Assembly (NCBI GenBank): GCA_023101725.1
Contig: JALJCO010009116.1
Coordinates: 310,001 to 374,000 of the forward strand
Reading direction: 5' to 3'
Origin: Atherinomorus stipes
Lineage: Eukaryota > Chordata > Actinopteri > Atheriniformes > Atherinidae
DNA: 64,000 bases
Position numbers and translations under genes: made by a program. The notes under the pieces are model-generated. The model had not been told where the DNA came from. It saw only the letters and a program-made list of their open reading frames with translations, and ran no database searches. This document shows positions 1 through 12,600 of the stretch, one piece after another. Within the stretch, counting starts at the first letter, position 1; each line of letters starts with the position of its first letter.

Positions 1-1195
1 TTCTGTTGCTTTAATATTTGATTCTGCAGATAAATCCTGGAACAGATCAGATAAAACAACAAAAACACAGAAATAAAGAAATAAATGAGATATTTAATTG
101 GTTTGATTGGGCTTAGTAAGTCTTGGATTTTATAGGATTCATCTCAGAGTTTGAAATCTAATGTAAAAGATCCAGTTTGACTTCTCAGCTGTAAAATCTG
201 CTGCATTTAAAGGTTGATCTCTATTAAAAGTGACGCATTGATTCAGTGCTTGTTTTTATCAAAGCAGTGCATTAACAAAAACTCTGATTTTCAAAGGATT
301 TAATTTAATCCGTTAGGTTTAGTCTTTAGTTTGGTGCTGCAGGTAGAGTAGGGACAGGAACAATGCTTCTGCGAGTGGAGGGCTGCTGATTGAACGCTGC
401 GTGTGGATCAGGTGTTCGGCCTCTTTTGTTCTCTACATCCCTTTTGCTTTCTTTCCAACAAAAGGCGTTTAATGAACTGTGCTCTGGGCAAGAAAAGGAT
501 CTTTTCAGAGTCGGGAGGAAGTGTTTCAGGGAGCAATTACTCTTTCAAATGGAGCATTTTTACTCTATGAAAAGTGACCTGGAAAAAGTCCGAAGATATC
601 CTTTACAATCAGAGAAATTCAACCATTATCTGGAATAGCTGGAGCAAAAGTGCATTTTGTAGAGACCTCCGGCAGAGACGGGAAATATGGAGCAGACTGG
701 TCACTTTTCCTACCAGCTCTCCCCAGAGGCTGCACAGTTGATTACAGCCACTTAGAGGGTCTAGGAAGGTCACCAAGCCTTCGAAAAGAAAAAAAAAAGT
801 TCATCCTTGGGGTGTTGTTTCTCAGCTGTTGTTTAATAACTGTTAAATACACAGTCCTCTCCTAGTGCCGGGTCGGACCTCCTTTTTCCTCCAGAACCAC
901 CTTGGTGTCATAAGCTGCATTTAAACCAGAACTGCACAAAACCTAAATATCTTGATAAAAACTGGAAATGGAAAAACCTCTCAAACATCTCAAAAAAGTT
1001 TCTACGCTCTCATGAGGAGGTTTTTCAGACATCCCCATTTATTCGTGTCCACTCCCATTCATACGGAGCCGGTATAGTGACATTGACAGGAAAAATGTAA
1101 CTAGTGTCCTCGTATGACGAACACAAAACCTGAAAATGGTCTTATTTCAGTGAGAGTTCAGTTTGGACATCTTAATTTTCCTTAAGAAAATTTTC
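1..1195. other. No gene or repeat recognised
   Basis: AT-rich unique-looking sequence. Open frames at 390-638 and 650-865 are short, have no recognisable domain and no convincing splice context. I see nothing I can name here. Confidence 0.5.
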
Positions 1196-1203
1196 CTTCT
1201 TAA

Positions 1204-2140
<937 letters not shown>

Positions 2141-2730
2141 TTACTGATAAAGTTTATGATCATTTATAGGCATTAACTTTGAAATCAGAACAATGAGGGA
2201 AGTTTTACCAGAATCACATAAATGAAACATGAAAATAGCTTTATTTCAGCAAGAGGATTTCATCTAGGACAACCGTATGAGGACATTGTGTAAGTCCTTC
2301 CTGCATTTGTAAGACATGGCCTCAACTTGTTCCTATGTGTTAGTTATTCATTGCCATTATTTAATAATGTGTGGCCACGATATAACATCATGTGGCATGT
2401 CTTAGTTATGCGTTGTCACAAGTTTGTTTCCTGCCGATGTTATCAGAGGGCTCTGTATACAGTATACAGAATTTGCCTCTCAATTATCATCCGCAGCTTT
2501 CATCTTCTGATGAGCAGCAACAGCAGTCGCTCCAAGTCACAAAAGTTATGTATCTCCATCCTACTCAAAGTGGAGTTTAGATTTTACCAGAATTGTGGCT
2601 CATGTGCTCAACATCTGCATATCACAAATGCACTTTGTGGAAATTTTTAGAAATATTGCTTTTATTTTGTGGTAAACAAAAACAGAAAGGCAGCTATAGA
2701 TCCAACCAGGTGTTAGAAACATTCCTCAGA
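2141..2730. other. No gene or repeat recognised
   Basis: AT-rich sequence. Two overlapping open frames at 2327-2650 have no recognisable domain. Nothing else seen. Confidence 0.5.
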
Positions 2731-2734
2731 TGTT

Positions 2735-3225
2735 TTGGCTTCATATTGACATGATAGTATCACACAGTTGCTGCATCCATGATGAGAATCTCCCGTTCCA
2801 CCTCATCCAAAAGCTGCTCTGTTGGACTGAGATCTGGTGACTGTGGAGGCCGTTGGAGTTCAGCGAACTCATCGTCACGTTGGAGATGATGTGAACTTTG
2901 TGACATGGTGCATTATCCTGCTGGAAGTAGCATCAGAAGATGCTCCACTGTGGTCATAAAGAGATGGACATGGTCAGCAACAATACTCAGGTAGGCTGTG
3001 GTGGTTAAACCGCCATGTTGGTGCTAAGAAAATCTCCCCCCACCATTACACCAGCAGCAGCCTGGAGCCTTGATCCAAGGCAGGATGGATCCATGCTTTC
3101 ATGATGTTTCCAGCAGATTCTGAGCCGAGCATCTGAATGTGGAGCTGAAATGGAGACTCATCAGACCAGCAACGTTTCTCCATCTTCTATTGTCCATTTT
3201 CTGGTGAGTCTGTGGAGTTCTATGG
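2735..3225 (-). pseudogene. Tc1-like transposase remnant, catalytic C-terminal half
   Basis: Read on the minus strand in broken frames, this gives pieces typical of a Tc1-like DD34E transposase. They include HHESMDPSCLGS and QQDNAPCH, the latter being the conserved block that carries the second catalytic aspartate. There are many stops and frame changes, and the N-terminal DNA-binding half is absent. After a palindromic MITE (3234-3348), a piece resembling the far end of the same element resumes at about 3349-3400 (GCTGCCATGTGATTGGCTG). This suggests the MITE landed in, or replaced, the middle of an older Tc1 copy. The 36.3-kb remnant looks like another part of the same family. It cannot encode an active protein. 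Confidence 0.8.
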
Positions 3226-3233
3226 AAACCCTG

Positions 3234-3348
3234 TACCCTAAAAGCAGATTAGTTCATTTGAACTATCAGATTGGTAATCATGTTCCCAATCAGTTTTTTG
3301 GTTGTTTTTACCAAAAGATAGGTTAGACTGACCAATATTTGAACCAAT
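3234..3348. mobile_element. Palindromic MITE fragment (CCCTAAAAACAGATTGG family)
   Basis: Begins TACCCTAAAAGCAGATT and contains alternating ATTGGT/ACCAAT blocks as in the copies at 32394 and 32897. The right terminus is missing. It lies inside the Tc1 remnant. Confidence 0.6.
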
Positions 3349-3410
3349 ATGCTGCCATGTGATTGGCTGGTTAGATATTCATATTAAGTTGAAAGGAGGA
3401 GCTGATAAAG

Positions 3411-4870
3411 CATTGGGTTAGTTCATTTTGATAAAAATGCTTCCTTATTTCTTTGCAGAAATTCCTCTGAAAGCTACAATTTCAACCTGTCCATTAAAGT
3501 TTAGTCAGTTTCCCGTGTCGCTGATCGGCTTGGTGGAGGGGAGGGGGCGGGAGAACAATAATAGGGGAAATGCAGTGGTGCGTTCAGCTTTTTGTTTAGT
3601 TTTTACTCACTTGGCGTGTCAATGTGAGAATGAGGAGAAGCTCCAGAGGATTAATGAGCACAGAGGAGCGCTCTCGGCATCATTGAGCTTTGATCAGAAC
3701 ATTATTGAAGTTGTAAACACAGTGGGATGAAATCTGAGCTATTTTAAGTTAAATAGGCTGTTTTCAGATTGTCGGAGCTCGGTGTGTTTTCTCTGTCGAG
3801 CTAAGGCAGGATACACCAGTTTATTTCAGGCTGTCTACTTATTGTTATGCTGTATGGGATGATGCTGTGTGGAGCAGGAAAGTTGAGACAGTTGAGGAAA
3901 AGCTGGAGATGGCTGCCACTCAAGAGAAAGTTATTACCCAAACATGAGGCATGCACACACATTAATATCGTACTTGACTTCAGACGACAGTGTGTAGCTG
4001 TCTTTAATAATCACAAACTTGCAGTACTTTCACACTCTGTAACAGATGGTAACTAATATAAATTCATTGTCCATCGATCAACGATCAATCCATCTGCTTG
4101 TCTGAGACAAATATTTGATGATTTCCATGCAAACAAAGGTGCAAACACATCAGTTTTTAACACTGCTACACATTTATCAAAGTATAAACATCTGATAGTC
4201 TCTATGGTGAAAATGCAGGTAGATGAATGAAACACCTTCCAGTCTGCGTCCATGGAGAGGCTTTCTGGGTCGCTAGGTGCCATGCAGATTGTAATTTCCA
4301 CAGACACACAGAGTAACATCACTCCAATTCTCAACCGTTCCACTTGTTGGTTTATTGACACGGGTTCACTTTGTTTGCAGCCATGCTCAATGATTTGAAT
4401 CCATTGTTTATGCTTTTAACCTTCCAGAGTTTATGGAGGGCACACGCTGCAGGGCTACAGAAGCTGCCGAAATCACGTTTATTTCTTGCTGTGTTAATGG
4501 CTGTTCTTTCTTTGACTTACATTAGAAGTTGGAAGGTACATCTGAAGGATAAAGGCTTAAATCCAGATATTGGTATTGATATTAACACGTTACTGGGGGA
4601 CTGGAGCTCATTCAGTTTACTCTAGAGTTTAGCTGTAGTGGGCATCGACTGATTATAGACTTTAGCCGAAGCACTATATGTATTGCTGCATTGTATGTCA
4701 ACTGGGAACTCAGAATTGCAGTAATTGATTTGGAAAAATCTGAGAGGAAACAACTTGCCTGGCATCCTTTTTGCTAACTGCTGTAATTCGATACTGGTTT
4801 ATCAGTGATGGACGTGAAGCTCAGTACAGGGGAGCGGTCAATCAATCTGTGGGAGGGTGCAGACCCACTC
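3411..4870. other. No gene or repeat recognised
   Basis: Mixed-composition sequence with a few short open frames (3428-3730, 4053-4361 minus, 4371-4625). None has a recognisable domain or consistent splice signals. Confidence 0.45.
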
Positions 4871-4877
4871 ACCTCAT

Positions 4878-5805
4878 CTTAGACTACTTTACCAATCCCT
4901 AAGACTACTTCTCTCATTCCAAGGGTACTTTAATCATTCCTAGGATTACTTTACTTTTTCCTAGGGTTACTTAACTCATTCTTAGGACTTATTAGGACTA
5001 TTTTACCAATTCCTAAGGCTACTTTACTTAATCCCAGGACTATTTAATCATTTATAGAACTTCTTTACTCAATCCTATACTTCATTCATTCCTAGGAATA
5101 CTTTACTCATTCCCAGGACTGCTTTAGTTATTCCTAGGATTACTTTATTAATTCTTAGGACTAATTTACTCATTCCAAGGATCACTTTACTCATTCCAGA
5201 TTTTGTACTCATTCCTGGGATTACTTTACTCATTTCTAGGACTACTTTACTCATTTCTTGAACTACTTTACTCATTTATAGAACTACTTTACTCATTTAA
5301 AGAACTACTCTACTCATTTATAGGAATACTTTACGCATTCTCAGGACTGATTTAGTTATTCCTAGGATTACTTTATTCATTCTTAGGACTAATTTACTCA
5401 TTCCAAGGATCACTTTACTCATTCATGATTTTGTACTCATTCCTGGGATTACTTTACTCAATTCTAGGACTACTTTACTCATTTATAGGAATACTTTACG
5501 CATTCCCAGGACTGCTTTAGTTATTCCTAGGATTACTTTATTAATTCTTAGGACTAATTTACTCATTCCAAGGATCACTTTACTCATTCCAGATTTTGTA
5601 CTCATTCCTGGGATTACTTTACTCATTTCTAGGACTACTTTACTCATTTCTTGAACTACTTCACTCATTTATAGAACTACTTTACTCATTTAAAGAACTA
5701 CTCTACTCATTTATAGGAATACTTTACTCATTTCTAGGACCACTTCACTCATTCCTTGAGATACTATACTCATTCCAAAGACTACTTTACCTATTCCTAG
5801 ATAAA
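4878..5805 (+). repeat. Minisatellite, ~22-24 bp unit, with higher-order repeats
   Basis: About 40 degenerate copies of a unit like GGACTACTTTACTCATTCCT. On top of this, blocks of several units recur: the block beginning near 5098 reappears near 5326 and 5492 with the same run of variant units, including the odd ATTTTGTACTCATTCC variant. Open frames on both strands (5075-5275 minus, 5483-5668 minus, 5596-5907 plus) simply translate the repeat. Confidence 0.93.
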
Positions 5806-5809
5806 CTGG

Positions 5810-7190
5810 GCTGCTTTCTTCTGGTTTCCACTGGAAGTAATGCGGTTTTCTTTAAGGAGGAGGTCACATGTACATTTTCTACTGTGTTCCAGATGCATTT
5901 ACTCTGACACAGTAACACATATCTTTATTTTAAAAGTTCTGTAATAATGTCATGTGTCTGAGCTTTCTGTAAAGACCAAGATTACACATAAAGCCCTTGT
6001 AGTCGATAAACCTGACTTATTTTTGGTGTGTCATTTCAGAGAAGAGGCAGAAAAAACTGCCTCACCAGAGGAGGTTTCGAGATAAAATAATCCGGTGGTG
6101 TGTAGTTCATCTGGTTAAGCAGCTGTCCAAAATACAGAAGCTACATCTTCTTGGTGCAGCTGGCCCAGGTTTGAATACAAGGTCCACAAGAAAACCTGTG
6201 GAGAAGCTCACTGACACTTTGAGTTAAACTCTGCCTGCTGAAACTGCTCAATTTCTGAGCTTCAGTCTCTGTGAGGCAAGTGATGCGTCTCCTGACATGT
6301 GCTCACGGTCTGTGTTTAAAAGCTAACAATGAGATTCATGTTGTACAAAGAAGAGTAACTTCCAAACAGCAGGAATAGGCACTGTTTAGCTGAGCTTATT
6401 GCATAAAGTATGCTAAACTTGGTCTTATATTGGCTTCAGCTTTACTTCAGGATTCAGTTTTAACCAGGCAGGAAAAACATGGATTTTATTTTACACTAAT
6501 AAACATAAATTCTCCTCAGAGATTAGCCTTGTTTTTCCCTTCTCCAGTTTACTAAGCAGTTCTTTCATCTCTCCTGTCATTCAGCTGTGATCCAGGCTGA
6601 GCTGAATTATTTACAATTTTATAATCACATCCTACTGTGTACAGACTTCATTTAACCTCGGAGTCTTCACGTCCATCAGCTCTGATTAGTATTCAAACAG
6701 AGAGGTGTTTTTAATTTATCTCCTGGGATGGCCCACAAGATTTAAAGGTACGAAGGCTGGAGCTCATTTATCCTGATTTACCTTGAACAGAGCAGCAGAC
6801 TGACAGAGAATCAGTACACTTCAGTCACTTCAAGAAAAAAGGCTGAAGGTGAAAAGCTGCAGAGAAGAAGATGCTCCTCCTCTGCCAGTGGTTATAAAAC
6901 CACCCAGGTTTTGAATCAACTGCAGGAAACAATATAAAATGTTTTTATTGTTTCAAAGCAGAAAATAAACTAAGAGCTTTGGTGGGGAAAAGGTTGCAGT
7001 AAATAACCAACAGCACAGCCTGCACATAACTCTAATATTCAGACGGAAGGCAAAGAATCTCATAGCTGGCTGTTTGAAATCCCCTTAAAATTTGCAGTAG
7101 AGAAGGAGTTGTTCAAATGTAGACGATTAAATGTTTAGATTCTCATTCCTCGCAAAAAACAAAAAACAAACAAAAAAAACAATAAAAGAA
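5810..7190. other. No gene or repeat recognised
   Basis: Unique-looking sequence without a credible open frame. Nothing I can name. Confidence 0.45.
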
Positions 7191-7498
7191 TATGTGTGTT
7201 TCACACATGAACCAATGTGGTTTTGCATAAGTTTAGCACATGACAAAAATGTGCAACAGATTTCATACATATACACACCTACCATGTGAAATCTACTGTG
7301 AAATCTATGATCATATGTGCAATCCATGTGAATTACAATGCAAAATTTACATGACATGTGCAACACATGCCATTAATTATGTGAAAACTATATCAGTACA
7401 TGTAAAACATATGGAATTACATGTGCAGCCCATGTGAATTATGTGAAGTCTATATGATTACATGAAACCTACAGTACATAAATTATCAGGTAAAACCT

Positions 7499-7875
7499 AC
7501 ATTACCTGTCAAAAGTATCAGAACATGCCTATTTCTCTTGTTCTTTATGAAAAGATAGATTGGGTTGTAAGTAATCAAGACAAATTGGGAGAGTTCTAGA
7601 AAATGGTTGCACGACGTTTCAAGGCTTGTTCAACTTCTATTGTTGCAGAACAGATTTAAATTGTTGACTCTATTTTGCTGCCTGAAAAAGGCCTTTTGTG
7701 TAATTTTGAAATGTTTATTATTTCTCAGTGCAGTGAGACCTCATCCTTTTTATTACTGCTGGCAGCTCATCATTTACCTTTGTGTCATCATTAGGCTGAA
7801 CTGCTTGAATTCCAACAACAAAATAAATAGATACAAAAGAAAAAAAGCATTTTAAAACTTCTTACTGGCAGTGTA
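7499..7875. mobile_element. Tc1/mariner-type MITE, ~375 bp
   Basis: Interrupts the ACATGTG repeat field. The left end reads CATTACCTGTCAAAAGTATC. The right end, read inward, is TACACTGCCAGTAAGAAG. These are imperfect inverted repeats of a Tc1-like type, with TA at the junctions. The 82-residue open frame inside (7607-7855) has no recognisable domain. Confidence 0.55.
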
Positions 7876-8079
7876 TAAAAGTACATGTAAAACCTGTAGG
7901 ATTACATGTGGAACCCATGTATTTAACAAAGTGAAATGTACTGTACATGAGAGCATGTGAAACCAAAATAAATACCTATATGAGATCTGTATAATCACAA
8001 GTGAAACCCATGTAAATTGTTATGTAAAACATGTGGGATTACATGTGAAACTCATGTAAATTCTCATGCGAAACCTTTA

Positions 8080-8380
8080 TACAGATGCAGGCATGAAAAA
8101 GTTCCACCTTTTTCTGCCAGAAGTGGTGCGGTAACAGTGCACTATTACTGACCTATCGCTGGCTGAATGATGTCTCCCGTGAACACGTCATCATGCACGG
8201 TGTCCAAATTTGGTGTGTGGACACATCCTTGTTCCGGGCATTCATTTAAGCCCTGCAATAGTTCCTACTGGGAATGCTTGGGTTTCTCTGTGATCAAATT
8301 AGCAGACAAATCGCTGGAAAGTGGCTGGTAAGTGGCTGGCAGTCGGCAGAAAGGGGAACTTTTTCATGCCTGCATCTGTA
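8080..8380. mobile_element. MITE, 301 bp, with 26-bp perfect terminal inverted repeats
   Basis: Positions 8080-8105 and 8355-8380 are exact inverted copies (26 of 26), beginning TACAGATGCAGGCATG. The outermost bases are TA at each end, consistent with a TA target duplication. The flanking ACATGTG repeat continues on either side, so the insertion boundaries are clear. There is no coding capacity. The perfect ends suggest a fairly young copy. Confidence 0.85.
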
Positions 8381-8560
8381 CATGTAAAACCTGTGGGATT
8401 TTATGTGAAACCCATGTAAATTGCCATGAGAAACCTACATAAGACACGTAAAACGTACAAAATTACATGTAAAGCTTGTGTAATTTTGTATGGTTGTGTT
8501 TAAACATCCCCATACAGAACCAAATGGACTACAGGTTTCACATATACTGTATATAGGTTT

Positions 8561-9290
8561 CACATTTTATCGCAATAGAAATATTCCAAAGTCATGTGAT
8601 ACAAAATACATTTTTGGGTTGTTTTTTTTTTGTCGATGCATTGGAATAATTTTTGGGAGGAGTGAATAAACCAATAAAGGGCAGAGATTCCTCAAAGCCT
8701 TCACAGTGGGTTAGAGATGCAACTCTAACTCCTCTGAAGGACACTTCCCATCAAGTTTGAGTCATAGCGGAGATGCTAATATTGGTTCAGATTACAGTGG
8801 TGACTGCTGCTTATGGTAATGTATGACATGAAAGTCAGGACGTCTCCACTTACCAACAAACACGCAAGCACACAAGTGTAACGCATAGAGACAATACGAT
8901 TTAAGGTTTCAGTGACATGGAAGCACATCACTGAATGTAAATTAATTCAGTAAAGGGAGACAAAGGAAGGGGAAGATTTTCTCAGCTTAGGCCAAGACTC
9001 AGTAGAAAATCATACTGAATCAGCAATCCACCATGTTAGTTTCCAAAGCAGCTCTCTGATGTGGGTTTTTAGTTTGTATATGTAAATATCTGGTGGCTAA
9101 ATGTTTTTACTGATGTCTTTCCAAGTGTCAGTGCAGAGCCCGTTCATATGAATCAAAATGTCATGGTTTTGAGGGCATTTTTACTGGGTTTTGTCTTGGT
9201 CTCAGATGGGGCGGTCTTGTTTTTTTTTTTTTTTTTACGAGATCGGTCAAGACCATTGGTAATAGGCTTGCCTTACTGATAAGAGTGAAA
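8561..9290. other. No gene recognised
   Basis: Unique-looking sequence with a T-tract near 9221-9236. Nothing else seen. Confidence 0.45.
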
Positions 9291-9562
9291 AGGACCCTCT
9301 TAAAAAAACATCTTATAACTTTGCGTGCACACAAAGACGCAAGAATGTGTGGAATTCGATTGGATATGCACGCCAGGCCATTAGGCGGTGCTGTGATAGA
9401 ACGCCACCATGTCTGCGCACATGTGTAACATCTACCTTAGATCTGATGGGTTTACATAAGGTATGTCCCATTTCAGGGTCTACACCAAAGACTGTAAATA
9501 CCTGCATACTACCAAGTGCGCAAAGGTCTGCGCACTTCAAAGCCGTTTAATTGTTTCTGAAA

Positions 9563-9961
9563 TAGGGCTGGACAATTATGGAAAAAATTATAATCACGAT
9601 TATTTTGACTAATATTGAAATTGCGATTAATATACACGATTATTCATTGATTTTCAGAAAAAAGTGTTTATTGAACCACCAAAACTCAACTTCAAATATA
9701 ACTTAAAAAGACAAAACCAGAATTAAATTAGAAACAAGTAAAGGAGTAAAATAAGAATATTATTTAAAATAATAATAGCAATAAAAATGAATATTCAGTC
9801 TTCATGCATTCCTGTTCTAAACTCCCTGCAGTTTGCTTCCTGTAACTCCACCAGTCTGCTCACTTCAGGATTAATTGTTTTTCTTCGATTACAGTGTTTC
9901 TATGATTGTGAAAAGGCAAAATTGAGATCACGATTAAAATTCGATTAATTGTCCAGCCCTA
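9563..9961. mobile_element. hAT MITE, 399 bp, with 8-bp target duplication
   Basis: The termini are inverted copies of TAGGGCTGGACAATTA. The element is flanked by an exact 8-bp direct repeat, TTCTGAAA, at 9555-9562 and 9962-9969. An 8-bp duplication with this terminus is diagnostic of the hAT superfamily. The interior is AT-rich with no transposase. Confidence 0.92.
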
Positions 9962-10174
9962 TTCTGAAATGTGATGGCCTAGTAGTCTGACTTTGTTGTT
10001 TTTCTTGTTTGTGTGTGTATGTGACGTGAGCATGGCGTGAGCAGGTCCACCATCATTTTTACGTTTTGGGCCATGCAGACGAGAACGCAACATCGTGTCT
10101 TCAGTAATTCCACTTTGGAATGAGTCTTCAGATTTATGCGTCTTCAACCCAGAATAACGCCGTTGCCATGTCTG

Positions 10175-10201
10175 TCACCCAGACAAAAAATGTCTGGGTG
10201 A
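10175..10201. other. Perfect 11-bp stem hairpin
   Basis: CACCCAGACA (10176-10185), an AAAAA spacer, then TGTCTGGGTG (10191-10200). One further T-A pair outside makes the stem 11 bp. It lies in a probable old repeat and is not followed by a T-run. Confidence 0.8.
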
Positions 10202-10256
10202 TCATTTTTACCCGCAGTCGCCCTCGTGTGAACGGCCCCTTAGTGTTCTCTGCTTT

Positions 10257-10430
10257 TGTGACAGTTGGGGGTGTGTCATCATGCCTCCTACAGTAGTGAC
10301 GAGGCGCCCTGGCTACCTTGCCACAGGGATGTCCCTTTGGCTGAATGGTTAACACACTTAGCTCTTACCTGGAAGAGGGGGGTTCAAACCCTGCCCAGGT
10401 CCTCCTTTGTGTTGCACACTTTGATAACAG
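10257..10430 (+). mobile_element. tRNA-derived SINE-like element
   Basis: Starts TGTGACAGTTGGGG and shares its layout with the copy at 47921-48077. It contains a pol III A box, TGGCTGAATGG (10338-10348), and a B box, GGTTCAAACCC (10381-10391). The spacing is like that of a tRNA gene. The would-be acceptor strands (GTCCCTT and CCAGGTC) do not pair, so it is not a functional tRNA. Confidence 0.7.
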
Positions 10431-11500
10431 TGTGTTTGCTAAGTTTTGTGCCTAGACCTTACCCCTTTCTTCATATTTAATTTATTTTTTCTGCTGCACT
10501 AGAAAGACTTGTACACAAGAACCTTTGTTCTTCGTTTAACCTGTGGTTCCTGTGATAATTTGTCTGAAAATGGTCCATGGCATGATGGTAAGAGGGATCC
10601 AGCATTAGCCTGATGTGTTTTCCAGCCTAATTGCCTGCTTCTGCGTTGGTTTTGTTACAGCGAGCTGTCTCACACTCTGGGTCGCGTCTACACGCAGGTT
10701 TGCTTTTGGATCTTGTTGCAAATGAAATGATATTTTTGTCGGGAGTCTCCCTGTGTGTAGGAAACACAAGCTCCAAGTGTTAGAGCGGTTAAATGGAAGA
10801 CATCAGTCGACCGGAGGCGGGCGGGGGGGCGGCATTGATATTCAGAACACACGCCTGCAAACGCATCAACACACACGCAAGCACACACTGGTTCTGTAGC
10901 TCATTCTGGCTTTCCACACATCAGTGGCAGCATCGAATGAAGATTGAATATCCAGAGAGGTGAGGAGAGAGAGAGAGAGAGGGAAAGGGCGAGATATTAA
11001 AGGAGATGTGTGTGTGTGTGTGTGTGCAAAGTTTAGCGAGCTGTCTGCCTGTCTCAGCCATCAGCACAAACCTCAGACCCTACAGTGCATTGTGATTGGC
11101 TGAAGTTGTAAATAAATAAATAATCGAGCGAGCGGTGTGTGTGTGTGTGTGTGTAATCAGCGGTGGTGATGCTACGCTGCTGCGCTGCGTAATTATTCCT
11201 ACTTATGGAAATGCAGCGCGTTGATGAGATGGTAATGGATATACCAGATTGACTTTAATGGATTCTGGAGAGACTAAGAATTAAACCAGCCTGTCTATTA
11301 AAGGGCACCAAGGTGAAGGTACAACCCCCCCATCACACACACACACACACACCCAAACATACAAACACAGACATGGAAACACACAAACACACACATGAAT
11401 GAAGTTTATCATGTTTTTGTGTTTTAAGCAGCAGGGGTTACTGGTGTGTGAGCTCTACTGGTGCCCAGTTTCACCAGTATTACCAACACCTCTCTATCAT
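10431..11500. repeat. Cluster of dinucleotide microsatellites in unique sequence
   Basis: Contains (GA)n at about 10964-10981, (TG)n at 11007-11026 and 11135-11154, and (CA)n at 11333-11352. Sequence between them is unique-looking. The stretch 11170-11300, AT-rich with homeobox-type ATTA cores, could be regulatory but nothing proves it. No gene seen. Confidence 0.8.
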
Positions 11501-11505
11501 GAAGG

Positions 11506-11670
<165 letters not shown>

Positions 11671-11859
11671 GTTTTTTGTTTTTTTTTAAAAAAGATATTT
11701 AAAAGATATTTAATACTAAAACTTTGTAAGAATTTGCTTGGATGTTTACAGTGTAATTTCTCTTGAAATTTTTTTAAATTTCTGTTTCACAGTTTTTCTT
11801 CATTGGTTTGGCTCATTTCTTGAGACAGAAATTACATTCTCAAAACAGACTGGATGTTG

Positions 11860-12600
11860 TCACCACTGCTGGTGCTTTGGCCAAAACCAACCTGGGTGGT
11901 TCAACACAACAACATGGTTAATCAGCAAAGTCTCATCTCTCGACCAAAACAGTTCATTTGTGCGTCACAACAAAGTTTCTGTCTCATACAGATTGTGAGT
12001 GCCTCCAAAATGCTCTCTGCTACGGGCCCATCCATCTGGCCCATCAAGACTCACTCTCATTTCATCAGTCCATAAAACCTTAGAAAAATCCGTCTTGAGA
12101 TATTTCTTGGCCCAGTCTTGATGTTTCAGCTTGTGTGTCTTGTTCAGTGGTGGTTTTTCAGCCTTTCTTACCTTGGCCGTGTCTCTGAGTATTGCACACC
12201 TTGTGCTTTTGGGCTCTCCTGTGATGTTGCAGCTCTGAAATATGGAAGAACTGCTGGCAAGTGGCATCTTGGCAGCTGCACGCTTGACTTTTCTCAGTTC
12301 ATGGGCAGTTATTTTGCTCCTTGGTTTTTCCACACGTTTCTTGTGACCCTGTTGACTATTTTGAATGAAACACTTGATTGTTGGATGATCAGGCTTCAGA
12401 AGCTTGGCAATTTTAAGAGTGCAGCATCCCTCTGCAAGATATCTCACTATTTTTTTTGACTTTTTGGAGCCTGTCAAGTCCCTCTTCTGACCCATTTTGC
12501 CAAAGGAAAGGAAGTTGCCTAATAATTCTGTTTGCCTAATACACCTGATACAGGGTGTAGATGTCATTATACCACACCCCTTCTCATTACAGAGATGCAC
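11860..12600 (-). pseudogene. Tc1-like transposase, truncated
   Basis: The minus-strand frame 12600-11965 (211 residues) is the best-preserved transposase here. It starts in non-transposase sequence. From GQKRDLTGSKKSK onward it reads as a paired-type helix-turn-helix DNA-binding region (about residues 37-95). A linker follows, then the start of the catalytic core with VLWTDE (about residue 178), which carries the first aspartate of the DDE triad. The frame then ends. Downstream sequence to about 11860 resembles the GGG-V-W block in shifted frames. The second aspartate and the glutamate were not found, so the protein would be inactive. Normal length for this family is about 340 residues. No terminal inverted repeats were found. 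Confidence 0.85.

Larger units (their letters stand above)
7195..8560. repeat. Degenerate ACATGTGAAACC repeat field
   Basis: Irregular tandem copies of ACATGTGAAACCCATGTAAA and similar, spaced about 20-40 bp, at 7195-7498, 7876-8079 and 8381-8560. Two transposon insertions (7499-7875 and 8080-8380) split the field. The motif contains the palindrome CACATGTG. Related fields lie at 29090-29370 and 56640-57020. Confidence 0.75.
9291..10250. repeat. Possible older interspersed repeat hosting the hAT MITE
   Basis: Sequence on both sides of the hAT MITE (9291-9562 and 9962-10250) reads like one older element. It ends near 10243 in GTGTGAACGGCCCCTTA, a style of terminus seen in fish DNA transposons. 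No matching left terminus was found, so the boundaries are uncertain. A hairpin sits at 10175-10201. Confidence 0.3.

Noticed and set aside
5075..5907. MSKV- and YSFL-repeat proteins
   Set aside because: Minisatellite translation on either strand; the same peptide recurs because the DNA block is duplicated.
10331..10402. Functional tRNA gene
   Set aside because: A and B boxes are present, but the acceptor strands do not pair and the sequence belongs to a repeated SINE-like family.
11965..12600. Intact Tc1 transposase gene
   Set aside because: The frame stops after the first catalytic Asp; the rest of the catalytic core is frame-broken and no terminal repeats were found.
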